In this document: positions 26,165 to 37,238 of the stretch, in pieces
Numbering within the stretch: the first letter of the stretch is position 1
Layout: each line of letters starts with the position of its first letter
Assembly: GCA_023053685.1 (NCBI GenBank)
Contig: JALIGW010000001.1
Location: 48,651,859 to 48,715,858 of the forward strand
Source of the DNA: Diadophis punctatus similis
Taxonomy: Eukaryota > Chordata > Lepidosauria > Squamata > Dipsadidae
Direction: 5' to 3'
DNA: 64,000 nt
The notes under the pieces: model-generated
Seen by the model: only the letters and a program-made list of their open reading frames with translations
Told to the model about the DNA's origin: nothing
Databases searched by the model: none
Made by a program: the position numbers and the translations under genes

Positions 26165-27490
26165 TACACTACTAACCAGAGCATACAAAACATTCGCCAG
26201 ACCAATCCTTGAATACAGCTCATCTGTTTGACACCCACACCGTATATCGGACATAAATACATTAGAAAGTGTCCAGAGATACTTTACAAGAAGAATCCTC
26301 CACTCCTCTACTCGCAACAGAATACCTTACGCAACCAGACTTGAAATCCTGGGCTTAGAAAGCTCAGAACTACGTCGCCTTCGGCACGACCTAAGCATAG
26401 CTCATAAAATTATCTGCTACAACGTCCTTCCTGTCAACGACTACTTCAGCTTCAACTGTTGTGACCCAGCACCGCAACCCCCCAGAAACACACACACACA
26501 GTCGTTGGGAGGCAAACAAAAAGGTTCCTTTTACTAATACAGTTTCTTAGTAAAACTCAGAGGGTTTAGAAGTCCAAAACAACACAAACGGAAAGTCTTC
26601 AGGAATAAGGTTCTTTGGGTTACGTGAGGGTTAAATAGCACACAGACAAAAGTTCAAAGCAAGACTCATTAATTCTTCTCTTATCTGAACAGCTTGGCTG
26701 GCTTCCCGGAATAAAGCTGGCAGAAGCTGGTGATAAGATTCCCAAACAGACGTAGAAACGAAACTCTGGATATGCCGCGGTCATTGAATTGTTGTTCTCA
26801 GCAATGAGCACTAATTACCCTGGCTTAATATAGCCACTGAAGGGCGTGGCCCAATTAGCCCTCACTGCTTCCTCTGATTGGACCGACGCTTACTCAGCCA
26901 GTCCTGTCTTCTGGCTGCTCTGTGTGCTCTGGCATCCAGCATGAGTTCTTCATCTCCTGATGAAGAACTCTGCTGCGCAGGTGCAGAAGGTCCTGGGAGA
27001 TCATCCTGCTCTGGCACCGAGTCCTCATCACCAGCCGTCTCTGGTGCCAGGCACATAGGCTGGTACTGCTGCACCATGAGCGGCTCCAAGTCCTCCGGAT
27101 CCTCCAGACTCGGCGCCGGACGCGGCCAAGGCACAACATCAACCACAACAATACACGAGCACACAACAGATACAAACTCAAGGTGAACCGCTCCAAACTT
27201 GACTGTAGAAAATACGACTTTAGCAACAGAGTGGTAAATGCCTGGAACTCACTACCTGACTCTGTGGTTTCGTCACCAAACCCCCCCAAACTTTACCCTT
27301 AGACTGTCCACTGTTGACCTCACCCGATTCCTAAGAGGTCAGTAAGGGGCGTGCATAAATGCACCAGCGTGCCTACCGTCCCTGTCCTAATGTTCCCTCT
27401 TATCAGTACCCATCTTATGTATATAAACAATGTTATATCTATGTACATTACCAACACCTACTTGAAAAAAATAATAAATAAATAAATAAA
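26165..27490 (+). mobile_element. CR1-like LINE 3' end, split by a solo LTR
   Basis: Same family as 9817-11545. Left part 26165-26456 reads the region FARPILEYSSSV through RVQRYFTRRILHSS and RLEILGLE. It is broken by the LTR at 26457-27138 and resumes at 27139 with CACAACAATACACGAGCAC, then DCRKYDFSNRVVNAWNSLPD and the tail VDLTRFLRG, ending in an AATA repeat at about 27470-27497. Decayed; no active ORF. Confidence 0.9.
26457..27138. mobile_element. Solo LTR inserted in the CR1-like LINE
   Basis: 682 bp bounded by TGTTGTGACCC and GGCACAACA, i.e. TG...CA with imperfect inverted ends, and a perfect 5-bp target duplication TCAAC at 26452-26456 and 27139-27143. Removing it restores the LINE sequence. 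An AATAAA lies near 26709. No gag, pol or env sequence is present, so it is a recombined single LTR; whether it is ERV or Gypsy type cannot be told. The open frame at 26862-27164 lies wholly inside it. Confidence 0.88.
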
Positions 27491-27954
27491 TAAATAAAAA
27501 CATTTAGACAGGTGTTTCACAAAGGAATGTTTTGTAACAATTACATATGAAAGGGTATATTAGAGACTTTCCATTGGCACCAGATAGTAGTTGTAAGAGA
27601 GGAGGTTAAAAGAAATGAGTCAGAAGAATTACTAAAACAAGAAAATATGCCATGCAACACCCATTTCTTTCATTGTATTTTTGTAAGAAAACAAACTGCA
27701 AAAATGTTGATCCTGTTCAGCAAGTCTCTGCTGAATACACTTCCAACTTATTTACTTATTCATTCTGCTTCCATTGTCCTTGGGATTTAATAATATGTAT
27801 GTGCATACACTATTTGAGCCATTATTCCGATTGCTCAACTTTTGAATCTTTCAAAAATATAGTTCAAAACCTCCATACTGCTTATGAGGGAGAGAAGTTA
27901 AGTGAATTGTATGGTTGTTGTTTAAAAAAATCCTGTTTTCTCATTGACTTTGTC

Positions 27955-28168
27955 AGAAGCCAGTTGGGAAAGTCGCAAATGTCCCTAGGACGCTGCCATC
28001 TTCAATATATGCCTGTTGACAAACGTCCCAATTTTGATCACGAGACTGTGGGGAATACCGCAATGATCGTAAGTGTGAGGACCAGTCATAAGTCACTTTT
28101 TTTCAGTGTAGTTGTAACTTCGAATGATTGCTAAATGAATGGTTGTGAGTTGAGGACTATCTGTAATA
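27955..28168 (+). mobile_element. Fragment of the GTAGTCCTCGACTTA inverted-repeat family
   Basis: Contains TTTTGATCACGAGACTG, AGTCATAAGTCACTTTTTTT and the right end GTTGTGAGTTGAGGACTATC. The left part is missing or highly diverged. Confidence 0.75.
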
Positions 28169-28169
28169 T

Positions 28170-29225
28170 GTATATGCATAAAACTTCCAATCAGAGCAGT
28201 TCAACTGTAAGACCAACCATTTAAAGAGATGGGGAGCTTTCCTTCACTGGAGGTGTGCAGGCAGAGAAGGGACAGTCATCTGATGGGCATGTTTTATGAA
28301 CACTTTTCCACTGAGGGGAGTTAGGGATTCACCTGTTCTTTCCAAAATTATTGTTCTACTAGTGAGTATTTAGAAATAATTAAGAACATAAAAAGGGTTA
28401 ACCAAAAGCAGAAAAAAAGTTTTCCATAGAGACAAAAGCTCTTGAATTAATATCTTGAATGGATGCCAATTTTAGAAGTATGTTCTGTATTGATGGCTGA
28501 AGGCCAAAGCAAATGCTAAATCATTTGAAATCTACACCATGAAAGAGATAAATGCATAAATATATATATATGTGATAACGGTAGTATTGCCTCAGGCTTC
28601 ATTTGAGGGTTTCATGTACAATCTGCCCTCCCTTTGCACATAATACAAATCTATTTAAATAAATAAATAAATAAATAAATAAGAGTTTGAGATTAATTGT
28701 GCAGTCAAACAGACCTGTCTAGGCTGGGTGTCCTGAACTGCTCCTATGAAACGAGGTAAATTAATTACTAAATCAAGAATGAATAAGTTAGTCAGAGAGT
28801 AATCATATAGCTCAGATCTATACAGTGATCAAAACTAATCCCAGTATATCTTAATCTTGTAAGTGTTCAGTCATATTGGACAGGAATTCTGGGAATTGTA
28901 GTCCCATCAGAGAGAAGGCTGCTCTAGGCTAGACTGTTTGCGCAACCCATGGCATAGTTCATTCAATATCCTGAGTTCACACTAAAACATAAACAAAACC
29001 ATACGAGTTGTCTTTGTACAACATTGCCTTGTGCCAGCAACAGCAACTGTAGGAAGTCACAGTTCTTTATGATGGTATAAATCTCACCACAGGGCAGGAA
29101 TGTAAGAGCTCTGGAAAATAATAAAACTATCATCCAACGTTCATATCTATAGAGGGCGATAGAAAAAAATAATTGCTTGAACAATCCTAATAACATTGGT
29201 ACATATTGGATCAATACCCAATAAA
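28170..29225. other. Unannotated intergenic sequence with a short (AAAT)n
   Basis: A TATATATA stretch near 28558-28572 and AAAT units at about 28655-28682. No gene seen. Confidence 0.55.
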
Positions 29226-29240
29226 GCTATTTTGCCTAAT

Positions 29241-29446
29241 GTCCCATAGGTGCTTTTTTTCCAAAAGGCAACTGGATGTTCTTGGGTTTTTTCTTTGAAA
29301 ATGTTTCGCTTCTCATCCAAGAAGCTTCTTCAGTTCAGAACTGAAGAAGCATCTTGGATAAGAAGTGAAATGTTTTCAAAGGAAAAAAACAAGAAAGTCC
29401 AGTTGCCTTTGGAAAATCATGACCTGGATGATTGAGAATACCCAGA
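29241..29446 (+). mobile_element. Hairpin element with 15-bp flanking direct repeats, copy 1
   Basis: Inverted arms: ATAGGTGCTTTTTTTCCAAA ... TTTCGCTTCTCATCCAAGAA pairs with the reverse sequence up to TTGCCTTTGGAAAATC. After the hairpin comes an unpaired tail GACCTGGATGATTGAGAATA. Direct repeats GCTATTTTGCCTAAT (29226-29240) and GATATTTTGCTTAAT (29447-29461) match at 13 of 15. Same family as 48467-48658. Confidence 0.75.
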
Positions 29447-29511
29447 GATATTTTGCTTAATAGAATTTGGTATATGCGATACACTAACATGTTTATTTTC
29501 TTTTACTTATT

Positions 29512-29820
29512 TATGAAATTTAAACATGTTTATTTACTTTTATTCATTTATTAAATTTATACACTGCCCATCTCACTCTGTAAAGCCACTTTGGGCAACT
29601 TACAATTAAAATCATAAACATTAAAAACAATAAAAACATTAGAAGTAGAGACAAGATCAGTTCAATGGTGGCGTCTTTTCTTTTAGTCCACCAGCCATCT
29701 CCAACCTGGAGTGCCCCCATCAGGACCCCAACCCAACCAGAAGAGCCTGGTTTTAATGCCTTTCCAGAAGGCCAAAGCGGGGAACAGACCTCATTTTAGG
29801 CAGCAAGATATTCCAAAAAG
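29512..29820 (-). mobile_element. L2-type LINE 3' end, minus strand, left part
   Basis: Reverse complement holds the degenerate L2 tail: AAGGCATTAAAACCAGGCTC, CACTCCAGGTTGGAGATGG and a 3' end with repeated AATAAA-like units. It is interrupted after ATATTCCAAAAAG near 29820 and seems to resume at 30133. Confidence 0.7.
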
Positions 29821-29822
29821 CG

Positions 29823-29878
<56 letters not shown>

Positions 29879-30132
29879 CAACAACATTAGCAGAGTTCTT
29901 CTTCAATGTAGCAACAGTTAAAAGTAAAACACAAGCAGCTTCTAGTTCAGAGAGCACAGTGGCCAGAGAGCAGAGTGGGCTGAGCCACGCCCAGCCTTCA
30001 GCTTAAATTCCAGTTTCGATTCTCTGCACAGACTCAGAAGTGGTTAGCTCCCATTGGCTGATTTAGTTGCTATGCCTATTCATTGGCTGACCTTGTTACC
30101 ATTGGCTCTCCCAGTTCATGAATATCTTAACA
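29821..30132. mobile_element. Insertion splitting the L2 fragment, type unresolved
   Basis: Block from the AC repeat to ...ATGAATATCTTAACA with GC-richer interior (GGGCTGAGCCACGCCCAGCC, CATTGGCTGA twice). The minus-strand start TGTTAAGATATTC would suit an LTR, but I find no clean matching end or target duplication. Confidence 0.4.
29826..29878. repeat. (AC)n microsatellite
   Basis: About 50 bp of pure AC at the left boundary of the block that splits the L2 fragment. Confidence 0.97.
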
Positions 30133-30290
30133 GGGTCCATGGCAGAAAAGGCTACTCTAGAGTTCAGCAGCTGAAACTCTTGATGGATGGCGACACCAGC
30201 ATTCCTTCTGCCAGATTAAGTGTGGTAGGCTGATACCATTGAGTTGTGGGATGCTAACATTGCTCAGCCACCAAAGGATTTATTTTGTTT
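30133..30290 (-). mobile_element. L2-type LINE fragment, right part
   Basis: GGTCCATGGCAGAAAAGGCT and the following GATGGCGACACCAG continue the L2 sequence that stops at 29820. Confidence 0.5.
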
Positions 30291-33200
30291 TGTATGTAAA
30301 CATTGCGACATGAAAATGGATATTAAATGAGTTAATGTCATCTAAAATCTGACTTGAAAAGAGCATTCCAAGCTGTAGAGAATCACCTTGTACTAGTAAA
30401 AGAGGTGGTTCAGCACAGCCTCTGCTTAGAGAATACATCTTGCAAATATGCTTGCAATCACAAGTACTCAAAGCATATCAAATTTAGAATGAGGGTTGGC
30501 ATCATTTTTCAACAACAGAGATAACGGCACTAGTGTTGAGAAGATTTGTATGGCCACCCATCTTAGCACACATCTAAGATGTGGCTTAAGCTACATGAGA
30601 CTCATGTGCAAAAAGTCTTGACTCTTCCTTTCCGAAGGAAGTAAATTTCTAATTTTAGGTGCTCTATTTTTCAGGTATCTAGCGCTAGTGAAACTCTGTC
30701 ACCAAGGCAAGCTGGACAGTGGAAAAATTGGAAAGATGATGAGCATTTAAAGTTGCATGGTATTAGCACAATGGTCTATTCCAAATGAACATGCTCATTC
30801 ACATTTTCAAATAAAGGGTATTCCCATCACCTAAGAACTTTTTCAGCTGATAATGGCAAGGAATGACTTTGCAACTTCCCCAAAGGTGAAAAAAATATTA
30901 AATCATGTGGTATAGGTGTAGTATGTCCCAAAATGAAGAAAGGAAATTTGCAGTAAGCCTTACTCTTAAGCAGTGGGAATAACTTTTGGAGGCCACTCCA
31001 ATTAGGGAAGGTCAATCTAGGTCATGCCACTAATGATTTCTTGCCCAGCTATACATAGATAGAATTCACTAGAACAAATCAATCTAGGAGGACAGAACAC
31101 GAGTTTCATGTTTGAGGCTTGCAATACCATGTTGTTGAGTGATCATGTTGAATATTCCACTCAGCCAAGCATGGTCTTTCCAAACATGTTCCATTCCATT
31201 CTCTATTCAAGTTCTCTGCTTTTACACTTAAGTAAAATACGTACTCACTGATACCTAAATATGATTCAGTCTTCATTAAATCATTTTTTTTCCTTTCACT
31301 GGTGCTTTTCTCTTCCAACTCCTCAGTAATTTGTGTACTTCTGCTAAAAGAGGGGGTTCATCTTGTATTGGTTAGTTTTGCCCAGTTTAATCAATAGAGT
31401 TTAATCAACACAGTAATTTTACACCAAACTTACTCTCAGTATTTTTAATCCAAGACTGCCTTGTAAACCAACATTGTGTTGCCAACATTCAACTTATTAG
31501 GAGGTATATGCATTATATTGACACACACTTAGTTTACTCAGTATATGTGCTCAGGCTATCACTATCTCTAATATACATTTTTTTTTCTTTGTAGAAAAGA
31601 AATGTATGCAAAGGGGCTGAATGTTCTCTTTCAAAGTTTATCTTTTGGACAGTCGGCATAGTTATTCTGAAGGGTTTCTTTACAAATATTTTTGAAAATT
31701 TCCTATAATAAATAACATACCGTAATGTTGTGAAAAAGTAATCTCTGAACATGTTACACAATAAAAGTCATAATTCTAAAAGTTGGTAGCTGTTGTATGT
31801 ATATCCATGAAACAATCCTTCAGTGAGCTTGAAAAGAAGCATTAAATAGGTCTTTACATCTGCACTAGATTTAAACCCCTCTGCCCTTGACTAAAGATTA
31901 ATAAGATTGCCAGGATAAATTTGTCTCAGGAAAGACTTCTACTTCTAGATAAGGGCTTTCTATCTAATCAAAGAGGATTTAGAACAATCTTGCTGAACCC
32001 AGTTCCCTCTAGACTATAATTTCTATAGTTTTGGTCCAAATAAGTCACATGGAGAACAGAGACTTCAAAAAATTAGTCATTCAAGACATGAGATGAGAAC
32101 ATCGGAACAGGGATGGAGAAATCTGGATCAATTTATACCATTGTGAGATAGCACATTAGACAGAATTTTCCAGTGACTTACTTACAACATGTGTTTCTGC
32201 TGAGGCAATTTCTACATTTGACAGTGAATCATCAAGTTGAGAAATCAAGACATGAAAAATAAAGAGACATATGAATCACAGACAAGATTATTTATAGTAG
32301 TAGCTCTGGGTCATCTGAAGGAGAAGTCAAAAAGGTCAGAAAGTCAAGCATGACAGTGTAGCTGAAGCCCCACCTTTGTGTACATGTGTGTGACATCAAA
32401 TGCATACAGATATGAGGAAAGTTGACAGCTGAGGAAGATCAACATATAAACAATCACTTTTAAGACACTAAAATACATCATTTTTAGGGCATGGTGTTTC
32501 AGAAGGAAGGAGTTTCATGGGACATGGAAGCTTATTGCAGTGGCTTGCCTCTGTGTGATGCCACGAATTAACAATCTGCAAGTAATCAGTTCTACTGTCA
32601 AACTGCTCTTCCTGATAGGAAGTTTTTTTTTAATTGGACCATGCCTTCACTTTCAATTTGCTGAAGTTCATCTAGTCCAGCACTGCATTCAAGCAAATAT
32701 TTAGGCACACAATAACCATTTTTGGTGTTTTCCCCCCCTAGTATCAGGAAATCAGACCTGGTTGTCAGCAACAAACAGGTAATGTAACTCAAATTCCCTC
32801 ACAAACTACATGTACCATTCTGCTATAAAGCCACTGAAAGTGGTCTACTAATAATGTATCAAATTAGCAATTGTAAAATTTCAATTTTGGAAATTTTCAG
32901 AATTTTAGTGAAAATCTCATGGGTAGAGTGTTCATGCCCTTATTTAATTACAATACAGCTAAAGGGTGCATGTATGTTCTTCCTTCTGCTTACATTAATC
33001 TCTCCAAAGGCCTACAGCCTTCTCTCCCACTCTTCAGTTCACTCCCCAAAACAAGACACCTTGGGGGAATTGCTTCCATTGATTTTTTTTAAAGTTGCAA
33101 AAAATCCTCCTCTTGCTGAGTTTGTGGAAAAGGAGGTCTAAACGTCTACTCAAAACATAGAATGGAAATCGGTCTAACATCTCATATTTTATGAACCATG

Positions 33201-34064
33201 AATAATTATGACAATGCTTTGTCATAAATTAATATCCACACCTCCGGAGGGGGGGGAGGGAGAAATGGGCTAGAGACAAGGAGAAAAGTAACCGAGTAAA
33301 GCAACATGGTATAATGATTAAGGAGTTGGACTTGAATTGGGTGATTCCATTTCTAATCACCCTCCTCCACAAAATCTTATTGACTTTTGGCCAGTCAGTC
33401 CCCTTCAGTTCAATCATAGGGGTGTGATTGTGGGGGAAAATATCTATCTACTGTATATGCTGTGAGCTCATGAATGAAAGGCAGGATATAAATTGAATAA
33501 ATAAATACTGGATTTCAAAATAATCATACCAAAGCAGACTTTTTCTGAAGTTATAAAAATTAGGACTGCATTGGCTCTGTCCAGATTCAAGAGTTCTTAG
33601 AGCTGCAATTTGCATTGGGGTGTGGTATTTATTTCATTATTAAGGTGTGTGTACAGGTTTGTTGACTGAATAATGAGTACATGTGTGTATAATGCCTTTT
33701 TTCTTCACAAAGAATACCATTTTTAATACCCAAATGAAAACTGAAAAAACAATTTATTAAACTGGCATATACATAAGAAAAAGGCCGCACAACAATTTAA
33801 TTAATAAAAACCTATTTGAGTAATTTCCCTACAATCAGTATAAAAAGCCCCTCTCGCTAAAAAAGCAATTAACACACACACACACTTCTCTAACTCACTT
33901 TAACTGAATAAGACAGTGAGGATCTCCAACAACATGATTGTAACTCTTCATAACTGAACAAATAATTATCAGTTGAAAAGACGCTTAGACCCATTGCAAA
34001 GGGCAATTCCTCTTTTGTTACTACCATTTATGATATGTGCCCATCAGTGTTCAGATCCACTCAC
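30291..34064. other. Intergenic DNA between LPGAT1 and INTS7, low feature content
   Basis: No ORF with recognisable similarity. At about 33310-33515 a worn tRNA-type SINE is suggested by GATTAAGGAGTTGGACTTG, GGCCAGTCAGTCCCCTTCAG and the end GGCAGGATATAAATTGAATA. The rest appears unique. Confidence 0.5.
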
Positions 34065-35164
34065 TTCTTTTTATATCAGCTAGTTTTTATTCATGAAGTA
34101 GGTAACGCGAGAATCTTCTCAACAGGATACTTATTAAGCCTGTATAAGGAAGGAAGTAATAATAGCAGGCAAAGTGCATCCCCTTCAGATTACAGGTTAG
34201 CGGTCATGCATTATCCTTCTATCACTGTTCTACTTTAGAATGTATTCTCTTTTTAAGGAGTAGTGCCACCTTCTCAATGTGGAAGTTTGTATCAAAATTC
34301 TCCCATTTTTAGATGCATTATATTATATAGTTACTTTAAATCCAGATAGTATTATTTTCAGGGGGAGGGGGAGTACTTCTTAAGTATAATATTCAAAAAT
34401 CATAGTGTAATAAGCAAAATTATATACAGCAGGAAGTGGGAATTGGATGATTCAAAGAGCTATTATGATTGGAATTTAAAAAAATCCTTATAGATCTACT
34501 TGCTCACTCACCAAGAAGGATTTCTCACAGGCAGTGCAGATGAAGATGGATGAATTGCGATACCAGTCAAAACTATTCTTATCTCAGGCTCCATAATGAT
34601 CTTCATAAAGAAATAATTCAGATAAAATGTTCTTTAAGTAGAACATTTGAAGAAAGATGGGATGAAACTAAAGTGATTGGCTGTGTTATGTAATGCAACT
34701 ACACTCCAATTCATCACATGCACTGAATCTTGGTTAGATTAGCTGCTCTAGCAGAAAGCTATCGTAAGAAGCTTTTAGTAACTTCAATCCATCCCATTCT
34801 TTTAGTGATTGACAACCCTGTATATGAAAGACATCACATGAAATTGGGGATTTTTTTTAAAGTTCAAGTTTGTAAGACTTGTACTACATCACAAGGGCAA
34901 AATGGTATTGAAGTGAGATGAAGATGATAACTGGAACTTCAAGCAGAACCACTTTACATAACCGGTTTGCCACATGAATTGCCTTAATCTACTGTCATAT
35001 TAGTGATCTCACAGCATTTCAAAGATAAAAACTGTGCTTAAGGAAACAAAGAAGAATCAAGACTGCTGCTGTTATAGAGGAAGAAATGTGAACCCTGGGG
35101 AAAGGAAAAATTTCCAAACAAACTGTAATGCCTTTGACATAGGTCCTTGACTGATATATGAGAG
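34065..35164 (-). other. INTS7: Probable INTS7 3' UTR
   Basis: Follows the INTS7 stop codon on the minus strand. A candidate polyadenylation signal AATAAA lies at 34091-34086 (minus), giving a UTR of about 1.1 kb; other signals further left cannot be excluded. No repeats interrupt this stretch, which would fit a retained UTR. Confidence 0.4.
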
Positions 35165-35467
35165 CTAAAAACGGGAGTATGCTGTCCGTGGCTGTGGTTG
35201 CAGCTGCTGTGGTTGTTGAGACAGCTGCTGCCCCTGCTGTTGCTGAAGCCGAATCTGCTGGGAGTATGGATCTTCAAGAGACTTAATCAATAGTGTGGTT
35301 TTTGGCCCTGTCTTCCATATAATGCCATTGAGATCTCGAACTGAGGACTCCACCGTGATGCTATGGGTGCCAACAACAATGAAGTTCAAGAGGAATTGTG
35401 TGCTGAAATAATCATTGTGAGGCTCCACCATCTGTTCCATCTCATTAGTTAGGTTGTCGATGGGTAT
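35165..35467 (-). CDS. INTS7: INTS7 last coding exon
   Basis: Acceptor TTCTTCCACAG before 35467, phase 0, stop at 35167-35165; 100 residues. Begins IPIDNLTNEMEQMVEPHNDY, contains FSTQFLLNF and TGPKTTLLIKSLEDPYSQQ, ends in a Gln-rich tail (35168-35240) and TAYSRF. The tail after IRL is 26 residues, about five longer than my memory of the human one. This is the conserved INTS7 C terminus. Confidence 0.97.
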   Translation of the reverse strand: MPIDNLTNEMEQMVEPHNDYFSTQFLLNFIVVGTHSITVESSVRDLNGIIWKTGPKTTLLIKSLEDPYSQQIRLQQQQGQQLSQQPQQLQPQPRTAYSRF

Positions 35468-36097
35468 CTGTGGAAGAAAACAAGCACCAGGCAACCAAGT
35501 GTTTAAAGAATAGTTGAGAGTTTCATTTTACTTACAAATGGAGACTATGTTTTCTGAAGACACTATTAACCAGAAGTGAATTAAATAAGCAACAAATACT
35601 CCCTATATTCATTTAGCATATCTAAACAAAATATATGAAGTTATTTGCCTATTTTTTCTAAGTTACAGTATTTCAAATCGCTGAGCTATTCCTACGCCTT
35701 TTTGCCCAGCCCTGGGGAATAGTCCTTTCACTTGACTAGATTTGTTTCTTGTTGTCAGACAGCTGCACATTTTTAAGCTTGTTGGAATACTAGCAACTAT
35801 TATCGATTGGTGTTCCTGTCAATGGAGCAAGTGAAGACAAGGATTATCTTCCCAGGGATGTGATGCTCATCATGGGGATATGAACTTCGCACCACGATCA
35901 GCATCTTATTCAAGTGTCTCATTTTCAAAGGAACCAGAATCATCACAGAAGCTTGCACTCATGTTAAAAGACAAGAACATACTTGAAGTGTAAAAAATTC
36001 TTGCTGCCTAGTGGAGTGAAATTCTGTTCTAATTGTGCATGGGTTTCAGGAGGCAGAAATGTTGACAGTTCATGCTGTCATGCTTTTTTTTTTTTAC
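35468..36097 (-). other. INTS7: INTS7 intron (630 bp)
   Basis: Shortest INTS7 intron in the window. GT donor followed by a poly-A run on the minus strand (GTAAAAAAAAAAA). No repeat seen. Confidence 0.9.
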
Positions 36098-36283
36098 CTT
36101 GTACTCTTGTCCAGGTTTGCTCTGCAGGGTTGACGACACATTTAGACAGATTGATTGGATCTTTCGGAAAAGGCCTGGTTTGGAGCCATGTTGGACTACT
36201 CCCTCGATTTTTAATGCCAGTTGCTGGTTATTTTGAACCACAATGGGCTCAGTAGGGTTACGTGGAGAGGGTGAGAGGGCAAG
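36098..36283 (-). CDS. INTS7: INTS7 exon, 62 codons
   Basis: Acceptor TGTCTATTTCAG, donor GTAAAAA, phase 0 at both ends. Reads LALSPSPRNPTEPIVVQNNQ, then LALKIEGVVQHGSKPGLFRK and ends LQSKPGQEYK. Strong match to INTS7. Confidence 0.97.
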
Positions 36284-36525
36284 CTGAAATAGACAATGTT
36301 TATATTTATTAATTGAGGTTTTTCAGAAGAAAAGAAAATATATAATACTACCACAAATTAATTAGAACAAGATGCAAGTAGAAGAGAAGAAAGTCAGCAC
36401 AGTACTGCAAAATATATTGGTAAAGAGAAGGGCATTAGGGACCCATTCTATTATCAGTGCATTTACTATGTGATAATGCCCTATTTAAAAGAAATAGGAG
36501 ATTCCAATTCCGAATTTTCATTAGT

Positions 36526-37238
36526 GTCAGATCTGCCACTACATCACTTCAGCCGTGCTTCACTTTGATGACAGACTACCATAAACTATGGGGAGGAAGG
36601 GTAGAGGCAGCGGTAAAATCCTCTGAAGTCTGCTACTGAGTGCGCGCGCATGTGCAGCACTAAAAAATGAACATTTTGAAGCCTTCCGAGTCTGCAAAGG
36701 TAAGTAGAACAGCGGGGGGGGGGGGAATCCACTGTGCCACGCTATTTAGATTAGCTAGAAAGCAGGCAATCCGACGGTTCTAGCTAATATAAATCGTGCG
36801 TCACAGCTGATCATCGGAAATACCGGTTCACCCGAACTGGTAGCATTTTTTACTACCGGTTTGAGCGAACCGGTCCAAACCGGTAGCATTTCACCCCTGG
36901 CTAGAAGGATGGGGGGGGGGGGGGAGAATGACAGGAACCAGAAGTGCCAACTGGAGGTAACAGTTAAACGATCCAAGGACACAGGCATGAGAACAGAATG
37001 CAAACGCCCATCAAAGTGGCACCAAACTTTAGAACTGTTACCAAAAGAACTAATTTGAACCCCATTGGACACCAACATGATGACCAGGTGGGAGGGCCTG
37101 GGAGAAGGGAAAAATATCGGCTTTATGCGGGAATTCTCAGATCTGCTTTGGCTGTAACCACTTGGCATTAGTAAAAGTATACCTTTCACTACAAATGGAG
37201 TTCTTTCCTAAATGCCCTAGCTGGGACAGGTCTGACAT
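36526..37238. mobile_element. Possible solo LTR in an INTS7 intron
   Basis: Bounded by TGTCAGATCTGCC and GGGACAGGTCTGACA, giving TG...CA with inverted ends; its start equals that of the insertion at 21099. The 5-bp flanks (ATTAG / TTTAA) do not match well. It includes a TGCGCGCGCATGTGCA motif near 36640 and MITE sequence at 36780-36899. Confidence 0.4.
36780..36899. mobile_element. End of a hAT-like element (ACCGGTTTGGACCGGTT type)
   Basis: ACCGGTTCACCCGAACTGG, TACTACCGGTTTGAGCGAAC and the right end GGTAGCATTTCACCCCTG. The left end is not placed, and no clear 8-bp duplication was found (GCTAGAAG on the right, GCTAGAAA at 36755). Confidence 0.6.

Noticed and set aside
26862..27164. 100- to 131-residue ORFs (acidic and Ser-rich)
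   Set aside because: Entirely inside the solo LTR, with both strands open; no known protein.
27652..28134. 160-residue plus ORF, the longest non-repeat-looking one in the intergenic region
   Set aside because: Its last third lies in a GTAGTCCTCGACTTA-family fragment; the rest shows no known domain or splice context.
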